A DNA stretch of 44,933 bases, taken from assembly GCF_029167235.1 (NCBI RefSeq), contig NZ_JARFTR010000048.1, positions 1-44,933 of the forward strand. Reading direction: 5' to 3'. The stretch's first letter is position 1; the number at the start of each line of letters is the position of its first letter. The notes under the pieces are model-generated. The model did no database searches and was not told where the DNA came from. It saw only the letters and a list, made by a program, of their open reading frames with translations. Origin of the DNA: Kamptonema sp. UHCC 0994 (lineage in GTDB: Bacteria > Cyanobacteriota > Cyanobacteriia > Cyanobacteriales > Microcoleaceae). A program made the position numbers and the translations under genes. Below are positions 1 through 7,661 of this stretch, in pieces.

Positions 1-32
1 GGTGATTTTACCGCCCAGAGGGCGGCGTTACG
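1..32. repeat. Partial copy of dispersed GCCGCC palindrome, cut by window edge
   Basis: The first bases hold ACCGCCCAGAGGGCGGCGTTACG, one arm and part of the loop of the palindrome found complete at 12112-12201, 26856-26907 and 29862-29952. The other arm lies outside the window. It sits just beyond the 3' end of the permease gene and may also act as its terminator. Confidence 0.6.
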
Positions 33-48
33 GGCAATTAAAACTCCC

Positions 49-867
49 TTAAAGTCTTCTCTCTACGCTCAACATCCGCCGATAAGATAGCCAACCTCCT
101 CCTACCATTAAAACAGCAAAACCTGATAAAAACCAGAAGTGCGGTGCAATATCAGATAACCCTTTACCACCTGCCCAGACACCCATTAACGCCTCATTCA
201 TGTGATAAATGGGATTGTATTTAGCAAGTTCTAGTAGATTTTTTGGAAATAGCGAAGCTGGCAAGAATGCACCACCTAAAATTAATAGAGGAACACCAAA
301 AGCTGCTACCAACGAATTAACATCTTCAGTACGTCGCGCAAATTGCGTACCGAGAACAAAGCCAACCCCAACATAAGAGATAATACTTAATAAGATAATC
401 AGACATCCCAAAGGAATAGAACCTTGAAATTGTGCTCCAAAAAAGGTCGCGATCGTATATACTAAAAGTGTCTGACCAATGCCAATACAACTGTGAGCAA
501 CAAAAATTCCTAAAAAGTAAGACGTGCCACTGAGGGGTGAAATAAACAAACGTTTAAGGGTTTGTTGTTCTCGCTCCGCTACCACAGTTGCCACACTACC
601 ACCTAGACAACTAAAAAATAGCGCCGCACCTACCAAAGTTGCGGGAGCAGCACTTTCAAAAGCCTTTGCAGTTGTGAGCTTAGCACGTTCTGCCAAAATA
701 AATCCATTAAGAAGTAGCACAGAAATCGGAAAAATACTCCAAAAAACCAAGCTTCGCCGCCGCCGCAATAATTCAGTTAAAATGCGCTGCGCTACTGCCA
801 GCGTTTCGTGCCAGTATTTCATAAAATGGGAAATTTGGGAAGGGATAAATCCAGTAGAGTTGGTCAT
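49..867 (-). CDS. ABC-2 type transporter permease
   Basis: A 272-residue integral membrane protein of the ABC-2 permease family. About six hydrophobic segments are visible: roughly residues 38-58, 75-97, 118-140, 150-172, 185-205 and 243-262. A charged cytoplasmic stretch around residues 97-110 (AEREQQTLKRLFISPLS) is typical of the family, where it contacts the ATPase subunit. The cargo cannot be told from the sequence. No ATP-binding partner lies in the window; in this family it is usually encoded next to the permease, so it may lie beyond the left edge (downstream) or elsewhere. A shorter start at Met16 (position 822) is also possible. Family assignment is firm; substrate is unknown. Confidence 0.85.
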   Translation of the reverse strand: MTNSTGFIPSQISHFMKYWHETLAVAQRILTELLRRRRSLVFWSIFPISVLLLNGFILAERAKLTTAKAFESAAPATLVGAALFFSCLGGSVATVVAEREQQTLKRLFISPLSGTSYFLGIFVAHSCIGIGQTLLVYTIATFFGAQFQGSIPLGCLIILLSIISYVGVGFVLGTQFARRTEDVNSLVAAFGVPLLILGGAFLPASLFPKNLLELAKYNPIYHMNEALMGVWAGGKGLSDIAPHFWFLSGFAVLMVGGGWLSYRRMLSVERRL

Positions 868-946
868 GCCAACTCTACTATTTTATAGCAACCGCTAAGG
901 CATTTAAGACACTCTGATTTCCTGCCACCATAGATTTTATTCCCTT

Positions 947-1004
947 CTTCCCCTAGCCCCTAGCCTCTCTTTTCCCCTAGCCCCTAGCCCCTAATCCCTA
1001 GCTA
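947..1004. repeat. 7-bp tandem repeats (CCCCTAG type)
   Basis: Repeated and slightly degenerate CCCTAGC/CCTAGCC heptamers fill the spacer between two minus-strand genes. The complementary-strand form (GGGGCTA) occurs at 40508-40540 and 44786-44836. It belongs to the short tandemly repeated repetitive sequences known in filamentous cyanobacteria. Confidence 0.7.
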
Positions 1005-1010
1005 TACTCC

Positions 1011-2054
1011 TCATTTAATCGAAAAACTTGTACCTCGATAACATCCCTGAAAAGAAGTTACACTTGTATTATTGAGCTGTTCGAGTACATCGACCAGTGA
1101 CGGTGTATCAATACTATCAGAGGGAACGCCCCATTGGTAAGTAAAGTTGCCAAGAGAAGTTCCATTTCCGTTGTAAGTATACTGCTCGATAGGGATTCCA
1201 GCAACACCAGAAATAGTTTGCTCGTGATAGCCATTGACGATAATTTTTTCGATTTCCGCGCCTGGTTCTGCGATAATATTCCAGCGGACTGGTTCGTAAG
1301 CTGAAAGTGCAAGAATGATGCGCTTATTTTGACGTTCTACTCTCACATCAATCGTACCAGTGGGATGATTTACGCCGCTATGATCTGTTCCCGCTTCATA
1401 AACACCAATTACATGAAGCTCTGTATTTCCTGTCGAAAAAGCCACATAAGCAGAAAAATCATTAGAACTACCGATGCCACAGTTAGCATCTGGACTAACT
1501 GGCGAGATAGGAATTTTTGCTGCTAATTGTTGTTGAACAGTTGGCACTACCCATAACTTAGTTCCCGCGCCTAAAGCAACTATTAAACCCACTGCAATGC
1601 CGAGGGGAATAAAATTTGTCAGATGGCGGATAGTGTCTGAACTTCTAAATTTTCCTAGTGTCTGTTGTACAGATTCAGCAGTTTCTTGAATCGGATTGTT
1701 ATTACCATCAAGACAGGCGAGTAAAGCTAAACTTTCCGGCTGTTCGAGCAAACTTTGGACAGCTTTTCCTTCGCCGATATATATATTTCGGCTTTGTCTG
1801 TCTAAAAGTAACCAGTTGCGATCGCTTTCCGTTAACTGATAGTCTTGTACAGAGGGATTGACAAGCCGATGTTGCAAGAAAATCCGCCATGCCATATTCT
1901 TGCCAGTTCCGAAGTTTTTGCCATCAGAGCACATAAGCTGTTCAATTTCCGGTTCCCAGTGCCAAGCTACCCAACGGCTGTCTCCTTGATAGCCTAGGGA
2001 TTTCTCTAGTCGGGGATGAGCGGTGATATCTAAGTGCTGAACTAAGTTTGACAT
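1011..2054 (-). CDS. Conserved cyanobacterial protein of unknown function, one TM helix
   Basis: A 347-residue protein I do not recognise beyond its look of a cyanobacterial hypothetical. Residues 1-120 form a soluble domain with many Trp residues (WVAWHWEPEIEQL, NWLLLDRQSRNIYIGEG). One hydrophobic segment at about 149-172 would anchor it. The part after it contains a Cys near residue 192 and is Thr/Ser/Gly-rich and beta-like, ending with another Cys (FQGCYRGTSFSIK). The layout suggests a cytoplasmic N-domain and an extracytoplasmic C-domain with a possible disulfide. The upstream neighbour on the same strand (2279-2833) also encodes an exported protein, but 224 bp with 7-bp repeats separates them, so an operon is doubtful. 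No function is proposed. Confidence 0.7.
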   Translation of the reverse strand: MSNLVQHLDITAHPRLEKSLGYQGDSRWVAWHWEPEIEQLMCSDGKNFGTGKNMAWRIFLQHRLVNPSVQDYQLTESDRNWLLLDRQSRNIYIGEGKAVQSLLEQPESLALLACLDGNNNPIQETAESVQQTLGKFRSSDTIRHLTNFIPLGIAVGLIVALGAGTKLWVVPTVQQQLAAKIPISPVSPDANCGIGSSNDFSAYVAFSTGNTELHVIGVYEAGTDHSGVNHPTGTIDVRVERQNKRIILALSAYEPVRWNIIAEPGAEIEKIIVNGYHEQTISGVAGIPIEQYTYNGNGTSLGNFTYQWGVPSDSIDTPSLVDVLEQLNNTSVTSFQGCYRGTSFSIK

Positions 2055-2185
2055 GACAGTTATTCGCTCCTAGCAATAAAGTTTTGGCTTTACTTAATCT
2101 TGCCACTTCTACCGCCAACACGCCAATAGAAATCGTATTTTTTTTAATCCTTGCTGGGGGGATTTTAAGTGAGGTACGCACCTAC

Positions 2186-2252
2186 CAATTACCAATTGCC
2201 AGTTAACTGTTAACTGTTAACTGTTAACTGTTAACCGTTAACCGTTAACTGT
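2186..2252. repeat. 7-bp tandem repeats (GTTAACT / GTTAACC)
   Basis: Two AATTACC-like units are followed by about seven GTTAACT or GTTAACC heptamers. The unit contains the palindrome GTTAAC. The same unit recurs at 6157-6203, 22778-22817 and 33346-33412. Confidence 0.8.
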
Positions 2253-2278
2253 AGTCAAAGAATTACCGTAGACCTTCT

Positions 2279-2833
2279 TTACTGTTGATTTTGAGGGCCG
2301 TTAATACTATCCCTAGTTGGTGCAGTTCCTCCAGGGCCAAAAGCACTTGAAGGAACTCTAGGAAGATTAATCCCAGTATTATCGGGAAAGTCTAAGCTAT
2401 CATTGGTATTATTTCCATTACTAGGAGATTGACTGCCATTTGGATTACCAGATGTCGGGTTTCCCATATTTCCGGTGCCTGGATTTCCTCCTGTATTCCT
2501 ACCCTCATTATTAGTTGTAGGTAGACTTATTCTTTCTCTAGTATTAGGGTCATTCGTCGGATTAGTTCCAGCGTTTATGGGATTAGTTTTATTGGCTGGA
2601 TTATTGCCATTATTGTTCGCGGGAGTAGTGCGAGTGCTGGTAGAATTGGAGCCGCACAATTTTCTTAAATCCAGAGTTGTGCCATTTGTAGTTTCGATAT
2701 AACAAATGGGTACGTAAACTTCCGGGTTTGATACTCTGGGAAACTCGGAATTTAAAGGCTGGCTCAGAGCAGCCTCCGCCATAAATGGAGTCAAGACAGC
2801 CGATAAAGCCACCATGCTGTGCCATATTTTCAT
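2279..2833 (-). CDS. Secreted Asn/Gly/Thr/Pro-rich low-complexity protein
   Basis: A 184-residue protein with a clear signal peptide (Met1 to about residue 24, ending near AEAALSQ). A short folded-looking segment with two cysteines 17 residues apart follows (CYIETTNGTTLDLRKLC, about residues 44-61). The rest, from about residue 65 to the end, is low complexity: Asn, Gly, Thr, Pro and Ser make up most of it, with TNPTN, GNPTSGNPNG and similar motifs. The paired-Cys segment resembles a short motif I have seen in other cyanobacterial exported proteins, but I cannot name the family. An extracellular or sheath-associated role is an inference from composition. Confidence 0.7.
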   Translation of the reverse strand: MKIWHSMVALSAVLTPFMAEAALSQPLNSEFPRVSNPEVYVPICYIETTNGTTLDLRKLCGSNSTSTRTTPANNNGNNPANKTNPINAGTNPTNDPNTRERISLPTTNNEGRNTGGNPGTGNMGNPTSGNPNGSQSPSNGNNTNDSLDFPDNTGINLPRVPSSAFGPGGTAPTRDSINGPQNQQ

Positions 2834-2941
2834 TAGTATTTCCTCAAGAATTCAAATCTGTTATTTCTAGTATTACCTCGAAAATATTAAGATGTCCTCA
2901 TTCTCAAAGCGGATAAGTAAGTAGATTGACGCATCATCCTT

Positions 2942-2993
2942 CGTAACGCGGCCGTCTCGGCGGTATCCTTAACCGCCGAGACGGCGGCGTGAC
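2942..2993. repeat. Dispersed GCCGCC palindrome, divergent copy
   Basis: The core reads CGTAACGCGGCCGTCTCGG then CCGAGACGGCGGCGTGAC, a long stem around a GGCGGT...ACCGCC inner stem. It follows the stop codon of the permease gene at 3003 and could also act as a transcription terminator there. Confidence 0.6.
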
Positions 2994-3002
2994 AAGTAGA
3001 TT

Positions 3003-4028
3003 TTAGTACCTAATTCGCGGGTCGATATAGGCATTTAAAAGATCGATAACAATACTAGCAACCACGACAATTGCGGCAAAAAATACCACAATTCCTTGTA
3101 CTGTTGGGTAATCTCGATCGGAAATCGCCTGATAGAGTCGATTGGCTAACCCAGGCCAAGAAAATGTTACTTCTGTTAAAATTGCACCGCCTAAAAGTGC
3201 GGCAAATGTTAATCCTAAAACTGTGATTACTGGAATTAAGGCGTTTTTCAGAGCGTGAGCCCATAAAATCTGTAATTCGGGAATACCTCTAGCTCTAGCT
3301 GCTTCTACATAATCGGCTTGCAAAGTTTGCTTGAGGTTTACCCGCACAATTCGCTCGAAAATGCCGCTGAGCAGAATTCCTAATGTCATGCTAGGCAATG
3401 CTAAATAGTGTAAAGTTGTAAAAAATTGGCTAATATTGCCGCTAAGAAGGCTGTCAATAGCATATAGTCCAGTGAGGTTTTGTGGTGGGGGAAAAGTTAC
3501 AGGAAATCTTGTTCCTAATGGAAACCAACCTAACTGGACTGCGAAAATTAATTGTAATACCATCCCTGCCCAAAAAGCGGGTATAGAATAAGTGATGATA
3601 CCAAATAAACGGCCTCCGGCATCGAGGATGGTGTTGGGATGGGATGCTGCTAGGGAACCGACGGTGACACCGACAATCACAGCTATGGTCATGCTAAATA
3701 CTGCAAGTTCGACTGTTGCGGGGAAATTGTCTTGGATAATTTGCCAAACGGTTTGGCCGCGACTGGTGATAGATGTTCCTAAGTTAAAATTTAGTAAATC
3801 TTTCATGTAGTTGAGGTACTGCTGCCACAGGGGATCGCCTAAACCAAGTTGCGATCGCAAAGCTTCTTTAACGCTGGCCGGAGCTCGCGGCCCCAAAATC
3901 GCATCTACTGGGTCGCCTGGGGTAGCTCGTAGCAGTAAAAATACTACTGTGGTAATAGTCCATAGCATCAGCGGTGCTAGCATTAAACGGCTGAAAATAT
4001 AATATTGCAGGGCTTTGGAACGGGACAT
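3003..4028 (-). CDS. Binding-protein-dependent ABC transporter permease, DppB/OppB family
   Basis: A 341-residue inner-membrane permease of the peptide/nickel (DppB) class. The N-terminus has the usual first helix followed by the LLRATPGDPVDAILGPRA periplasmic segment. Five more helices follow, and the cytoplasmic EAA loop is clear (YVEAARARGIPELQILWAHALKNALIP, about residues 243-270). The C-terminus DPRIRY is typical. I chose the ATG at 4028; a longer reading frame up to 4088 runs back through 7-bp and 67-bp repeats and would add a spurious 20-residue tail. No DppC, ATPase or binding-protein gene is adjacent, so the partners must be encoded elsewhere. Oligopeptide, nickel or other substrates are all possible. 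Confidence 0.9.
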   Translation of the reverse strand: MSRSKALQYYIFSRLMLAPLMLWTITTVVFLLLRATPGDPVDAILGPRAPASVKEALRSQLGLGDPLWQQYLNYMKDLLNFNLGTSITSRGQTVWQIIQDNFPATVELAVFSMTIAVIVGVTVGSLAASHPNTILDAGGRLFGIITYSIPAFWAGMVLQLIFAVQLGWFPLGTRFPVTFPPPQNLTGLYAIDSLLSGNISQFFTTLHYLALPSMTLGILLSGIFERIVRVNLKQTLQADYVEAARARGIPELQILWAHALKNALIPVITVLGLTFAALLGGAILTEVTFSWPGLANRLYQAISDRDYPTVQGIVVFFAAIVVVASIVIDLLNAYIDPRIRY

Positions 4029-4029
4029 A

Positions 4030-4060
4030 ATATTTGGTAATTGGTAATTGGTAATTGGTA
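4030..4060. repeat. 7-bp tandem repeats (TTGGTAA)
   Basis: About four TTGGTAA heptamers lie immediately upstream of the permease start codon, where its ribosome binding site should be. The complement (AATTACC) forms the array at 40673-40729. Confidence 0.7.
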
Positions 4061-4322
4061 GTAGATGAACATATATATTATGTGTCATTGCGAGTGAAAC
4101 GAACCAATCTCCCTGAGCCTATTGGTAGTAAATGAACATATATATTATGTGTCATTGCGAGTGAAACGAACCAATCTCCCTGAGCCTATTGGTAGTAAAT
4201 GAACATATATATTATGTGTCATTGCGAGTGAAACGAAGCAATCTCCCTGAGCCTATTGATAGTAGATGAACATATATATTATGTGTCATTGCGAGTGAAA
4301 CGAAGCAATCTCCCTGAGCCTA
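4055..4322. repeat. Four direct tandem repeats of 67 bp
   Basis: Units start at 4055, 4122, 4189 and 4256, each exactly 67 bp. Each contains GTAGATGAACATATATATTA-like sequence and TCATTGCGAGTGAAACGAA, then CAATCTCCCTGAGCC. Units differ at a few bases (gta/aat, gaaCCa/gaaGCa). The CATTGCGAG...GAAGCAATC part matches the dispersed REP-like motif at 6085-6113 and 11085-11134. The array fills the promoter region of the permease gene. Confidence 0.9.
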
Positions 4323-4383
4323 ATGCCTCTCTCCATAGTTGGGTGTTGGTCGTGCAATTAGGACAGGACTTACCACTCTGACC

Positions 4384-4451
4384 AAAGAAACCGGGTTTTT
4401 TACCAATTTGTGGTCTGCAAGGAAGTATTTTCGTAAAAAACTCGGTTTCTA
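4384..4451. repeat. AAACCGGGTTT-flanked small intergenic element
   Basis: AAGAAACCGGGTTTTTT at the left and AAAAAACTCGGTTTCTAA at the right form an imperfect inverted repeat around about 35 bp. Related elements lie at 16779-16845 and 17553-17621. No coding capacity. Confidence 0.5.
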
Positions 4452-4462
4452 AGCCCAGATTC

Positions 4463-4500
4463 AATTAGCTATTAGCAATTAGCTATTAGCAATTAGCTAT
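4463..4500. repeat. Tandem AGCAATTAGCTATT repeats
   Basis: About two and a half copies of a 14-bp unit, itself made of two related 7-mers, end at the stop codon of the small gene at 4497. A similar AGCAATT array lies at 44878-44897. Confidence 0.6.
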
Positions 4501-4841
4501 TTTCCTAAGAGAGATTCAAAGGTAGCCTGCAAAGACTTGATATCAGCAACTCTTGCTACTAATAGGTTTTCGCTGCCGGCATCCTGTAAGCGGCACTTCC
4601 AATAATGAATACTTTCTGAGTTTGCCATCCAGAAGCTAATTACTGCCTCTACGACTCGATCGCCATCCCAGCCGCGAGTTGGAGAAACTGTTTCTACTGA
4701 TTGGACAAAGGCATCTAGAGTACATTTACGGTTTGCCAAGTATTCTACACCAGTGCTGGGGGATTCCGTGAGAATTTTTTGCTGTTGATTAAAGAAGGAT
4801 AAAATCGGAGAGACACCCAAGAGTTCAAATGTGTAGTTCAT
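4497..4841 (-). CDS. Small conserved hypothetical protein downstream of a CIRCE operator
   Basis: A 114-residue soluble protein with no motif I recognise. I start it at the ATG at 4841 because GGAGG stands five bases upstream; the frame also extends four codons to a TTG. It has three Trp residues, one in an RGWDGDRVVEAVISFWM segment near the middle, and no signal peptide or membrane helix. It is alone: the next gene on the strand (HAD, stop at 5166) is 324 bp upstream. That spacer carries a perfect CIRCE site (5070-5096) and a second dyad (4996-5022). If these act on this gene, it would be heat-shock controlled through HrcA; that is inference from position. Confidence 0.75.
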   Translation of the reverse strand: MNYTFELLGVSPILSFFNQQQKILTESPSTGVEYLANRKCTLDAFVQSVETVSPTRGWDGDRVVEAVISFWMANSESIHYWKCRLQDAGSENLLVARVADIKSLQATFESLLGK

Positions 4842-4995
4842 GCCATCCTCCAAAAGTATTAAGATTGAAAGAGCGTAATTTTTAACTCGCTTACTTTATT
4901 AATAGCAAATCTGAGCTAGTATAATTGTTACATCGCTTACATTAGCCCTGTTCAATCTGTAACAAAAAGTTGCATAATATTAGCTTAACTCCTTT

Positions 4996-5022
4996 GTGTA
5001 AAGGTTTTCAGTTACTTTACAC
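4996..5022. promoter_or_regulatory. Perfect 8-bp dyad GTGTAAAG-N11-CTTTACAC
   Basis: Two perfectly complementary 8-bp arms are separated by 11 bp, about one DNA turn, giving a spacing of about 19 bp between arm centres. That is the geometry of a dimeric regulator operator rather than a terminator, since no T-run follows. It lies 47 bp from the CIRCE site and about 155 bp upstream of the gene at 4841. No known regulator is assigned. Confidence 0.5.
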
Positions 5023-5069
5023 TGTGGTAAATATTAGCAAGTTTCCCTTTGGAGAATCTATCTAGATCG

Positions 5070-5096
5070 TTAGCACTCTAGTCGTGAGAGTGCTAA
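5070..5096. promoter_or_regulatory. CIRCE element (HrcA operator), perfect consensus
   Basis: TTAGCACTC-N9-GAGTGCTAA matches the CIRCE consensus at all 18 arm positions with the canonical nine-base spacer. CIRCE is the operator of the heat-shock repressor HrcA and in cyanobacteria normally precedes groESL or the second groEL. No chaperonin gene lies on either side: the plus strand runs into the 3' end of the HAD gene, and the minus strand leads to the small gene starting at 4841, 228 bp away. Confidence 0.85.
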
Positions 5097-5165
5097 TTAA
5101 AACGATCGGGGCGGGTTGGGAAATCGACAACTGGCTGATAGTAAAGATACTGGCAAAAGCTGCAT

Positions 5166-5909
5166 CTATAGATCGACAATTTTAATTTCATCCAGAGATG
5201 CGATCGCGACATCTGCTTTTTCTAAATGACTAGCCTTCGCTTTCCCCCAACAAATCCCAATACAACCCGCTGCGCCTGCATTTTTACCCATCTCAATATC
5301 GCCGGCCGAATCTCCAACCATCAAAGTTACTGCGGGTTCTACGCCAAGTTTCTCGCAAGCTTGGAGAAATAATGCCGGATCGGGTTTATTAAGGTTAGCT
5401 GAATCCACTCCCATTTTTAGCTGAATGTAATCGCCGAGTTGATGGCGTTCGACAAATGCTACTACTGTTTCAGTGGTTGCTGCTGAAAGAATTCCCTGTT
5501 TTAAACCTGCTTCTGAAAGATATTTTAGCACTTCCAAACTACCGACAAATAAAGGCGAAGGTGCTGTATTTTTTAACATTTGGTCGGCTTCATCAAAGGC
5601 ACGATGAGCAATGGTTAAAGATTCTAACCAACCCCTGCCAGTTTCGGCGATATAGCCAGCAGCTACTATTTCATTTTCTCGCCTACTGCCGACTGCCATC
5701 AAGCCTGTGGGGTCAATTTTGCCGCCATCGATACCGAAGGCCATCAGTAAGGGTTCGCCAATACCGGGAATTTGCGCGTCTGCGAGGCGCGATCGTTTTA
5801 ACCCCAGATTTCTCAAAAATTCCTGTGAATCTTCGAGTGTGCCATCTTTATCGAAAATGATGGCTTGAATATTTGGAAAAGTAATTCCCCGACACTTAAT
5901 ATTTACCAA
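5166..5909 (-). CDS. HAD-superfamily hydrolase, phosphoglycolate-phosphatase-like
   Basis: A 247-residue HAD phosphatase of subfamily IA. Motif I is FDKDGT with the nucleophile Asp20 and acid/base Asp22. Motif II is the Ser in GILSAATTE, motif III the Lys in LNKPDP, and motif IV is VGDSAGDIEMGKNAG with two Mg-binding aspartates. A helical cap domain of about 90 residues lies between motifs I and II. The fold is that of Gph/beta-phosphoglucomutase-type enzymes; the substrate is probably a small phosphorylated metabolite and cannot be fixed from sequence. The protein ends close to motif IV at a usual length. The spacer upstream of its start is made of GTTAGTT/GTTGGTT repeats. Confidence 0.88.
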   Translation of the reverse strand: MVNIKCRGITFPNIQAIIFDKDGTLEDSQEFLRNLGLKRSRLADAQIPGIGEPLLMAFGIDGGKIDPTGLMAVGSRRENEIVAAGYIAETGRGWLESLTIAHRAFDEADQMLKNTAPSPLFVGSLEVLKYLSEAGLKQGILSAATTETVVAFVERHQLGDYIQLKMGVDSANLNKPDPALFLQACEKLGVEPAVTLMVGDSAGDIEMGKNAGAAGCIGICWGKAKASHLEKADVAIASLDEIKIVDL

Positions 5910-5930
5910 TTTAGTAAACTCCTATGTTTT

Positions 5931-6024
5931 GTTAGTTGTTAATTGTTAGTTGTTGATTGTTGGTTGTTGGTTGTTAGTTGTTAGTTGTTGGTTGTTAGTT
6001 GTTGGTTGTTAGTTGTTGGTTGTT
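5931..6024. repeat. 7-bp tandem repeats (GTTAGTT / GTTGGTT)
   Basis: About thirteen heptamers, mostly GTTAGTT and GTTGGTT with occasional GTTAATT or GTTGATT, occupy the 5' spacer of the HAD gene. The same family is at 26725-26778 and, on the opposite strand, at 26958-26982. Confidence 0.85.
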
Positions 6025-6084
6025 ATATCAAATCTGGCTAAATACTTGTAATTGTCAATCCTTGCAAAGTAATCCTAAAACTTG

Positions 6085-6113
6085 GGGATTGCTTCGCTTT
6101 GCTCGCAATGACA
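6085..6113. repeat. REP-like motif GGATTGCTTCGCTTTGCTCGCAATGAC
   Basis: A short dispersed motif made of GATTGCTTCGCTT and GCTCGCAATGAC. A second copy with an inverted partner is at 11085-11134 (CATTGCGAGCAATC ... GATTGCTTCGCTTCGCTCGC), and the four 67-bp repeats at 4055-4322 contain the reverse complement. It is non-coding. Confidence 0.6.
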
Positions 6114-6156
6114 GATCGTAAGTAATTTGCCGGACACAATATTAGCTATTGGCTGG

Positions 6157-6203
6157 TAACAGTTAACAGTTAACAGTTAACAGTTAACAGTTAACAGTTA
6201 ACA
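6157..6203. repeat. 7-bp tandem repeats (AACAGTT)
   Basis: Nearly seven perfect AACAGTT/GTTAACA units lie just downstream of the rps1 terminator. This is the complementary-strand form of the GTTAACT family. Confidence 0.85.
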
Positions 6204-6221
6204 ATTTATGGAAATAGTTAC

Positions 6222-6248
6222 AAAAAAAGAGGGTAGTTCCCTCTTTTC
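6222..6248 (-). terminator. Rho-independent terminator of rps1
   Basis: On the minus strand AAAAGAGGG-AACTA-CCCTCTTTT forms a 9-bp stem with a five-base loop followed by a T-run. It stands 20 bp beyond the rps1 stop codon. Confidence 0.8.
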
Positions 6249-6266
6249 ATAAGAAAAATAGGGATG

Positions 6267-7400
6267 TTAATCTTCCGTTGCTGGGGGAATTTCTTCCTCT
6301 GGAATCTCCGCCACTATCTCTTCAATTGCCGTCGGAGTTTCGGCAGAAGTTTCTGCCGGAATTTCCGCTGCTATCTCCTCCATTGCTGGCGGAATGTCGT
6401 CTATTTCCTCAGTGGCCGAAGGAATATCGTCTGGAATGTCGTCTAGTTCATCAGTTGCGGCTGGGACTTCTGCGGGAATCTCAATAGCAGCTTTGGCTTG
6501 CTTTTGAGCTAACATTTTCTCGCGGAATTTAGCGGCCATTTCCTCAGCTTTTTCATAAACCAGGTCGCGATTTTTTACCATTGCTCCTGGTTCAGGTTCT
6601 AACTGCTTCGTGGAGAGGGAAATTCTACCCCGTTCAGCATCTAGGTCAATGATCATTACTTTCACTTCATCATTGACATTGAAAACGCTGTGAGGCGTAT
6701 CTATGTGATCGTGAGAAATTTCGGAAATGTGTAATAGACCGCTGACTCCACCGATGTCGATAAATGCACCGTAAGGTTTGATACCGCGCACTGTACCGAT
6801 TACCACTTCCCCAACTTCGAGGCGGTTCATCTTCCGTTCTACGAGGGCTCGGCGGTGACTTAAAACGAGGCGATTACGGTCTTCATCTACTTCTAGGAAT
6901 TTTAATGGCAGTTCTTCTGCGACTAATTCTTCCTTGGGTTTGCGGGTGCTGATGTGAGAACCGGGGATGAAACCGCGCAACCCTTCAATTCTTACTAATG
7001 CACCGCCGCGATTGGTTGCAAAAACTTGCGATCGCACTGTTGCATCTTCTGCTTGAAGTTGGCGCACTCTTTCCCAGGCTCGCATATATTCTATGCGGCG
7101 AATGGAGAGGGTGAGCTGACCGTCTTCATTTTCATCGGTGAGGATGAAAAATTCTCTGGTTTCGTTTGATTGCAATACCTCTTCTGGAGCTTCTACCCGA
7201 TTGATTGACATTTCCTGAATGGGAATGTACGCGGCGGTTTTTGCGCCGATATCAATTAGGGCTCCTCTGGGTTCTATACTGAACACCGTACCTGCTACTA
7301 TATCGCCAGGGCTGAAGTGATAGTCATATTTGTCTAATAGGGCGGCAAAATCCTCGTGAGTAAAGCCAACTTCTTTAACTGCTGTTTTCTGATTGACCAT
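6267..7400 (-). CDS. rps1: 30S ribosomal protein S1 homologue with acidic tail
   Basis: A 377-residue S1 protein of the short cyanobacterial/plastid type. Three S1 (OB-fold) domains lie at about residues 31-100, 117-182 and 197-267. The last is the most canonical (GEVVIGTVRGIKPYGAFIDIGGVSGLLHISEIS). The protein helps bind mRNA to the 30S subunit. After residue 300 comes an unusual tail of about 70 residues built from Glu/Ile/Pro/Ala (IPAE, EEIDDIP, AEIPAE), strongly acidic and probably disordered. The order psbT-nrdR-rps1 is partly conserved in cyanobacteria from memory. The gene has a 260-bp leader with its own probable promoter just after nrdR. Confidence 0.93.
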   Translation of the reverse strand: MVNQKTAVKEVGFTHEDFAALLDKYDYHFSPGDIVAGTVFSIEPRGALIDIGAKTAAYIPIQEMSINRVEAPEEVLQSNETREFFILTDENEDGQLTLSIRRIEYMRAWERVRQLQAEDATVRSQVFATNRGGALVRIEGLRGFIPGSHISTRKPKEELVAEELPLKFLEVDEDRNRLVLSHRRALVERKMNRLEVGEVVIGTVRGIKPYGAFIDIGGVSGLLHISEISHDHIDTPHSVFNVNDEVKVMIIDLDAERGRISLSTKQLEPEPGAMVKNRDLVYEKAEEMAAKFREKMLAQKQAKAAIEIPAEVPAATDELDDIPDDIPSATEEIDDIPPAMEEIAAEIPAETSAETPTAIEEIVAEIPEEEIPPATED

Positions 7401-7618
7401 GCGAATAGTTTCCTGGGATTTCTCTCCTTAGTTTTTTGTTCCTGTGGATGGATGCTGTAGATTTTAGTTAATAAGCTGTTGGCTTTTCTATCAATCTTTT
7501 GTAAAAGTTAGCGCTAGCTAACCGTTACCGGGTGCAACCCCACACCCGCTACCATTATTATTACTCGAAACTTCAGGTTAGGAGTGTTAATTATAATCAT
7601 GGGGCGGTAAGATAGTTT

Positions 7619-7647
7619 ATTATAGCCTAACTATGCCCGTTTAAAAC
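7619..7647 (-). promoter_or_regulatory. Putative rps1 promoter
   Basis: On the minus strand a perfect -10 TATAAT (7624-7619) stands 17 bp after a weak -35 GTTTTA (7647-7642). It starts about 15 bp before the nrdR stop codon ends and would give a leader of about 210 nt. A second TATAAT-like hexamer lies at about 7591-7596. Confidence 0.45.
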
Positions 7648-7661
7648 TATTTGTGGTGAGT

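Noticed and set aside
4029-4088. N-terminal extension of the DppB-like permease
   Set aside because: The extra 20 codons read through TTGGTAA and 67-bp repeats and do not resemble the family; the ATG at 4028 gives a normal N-terminus.
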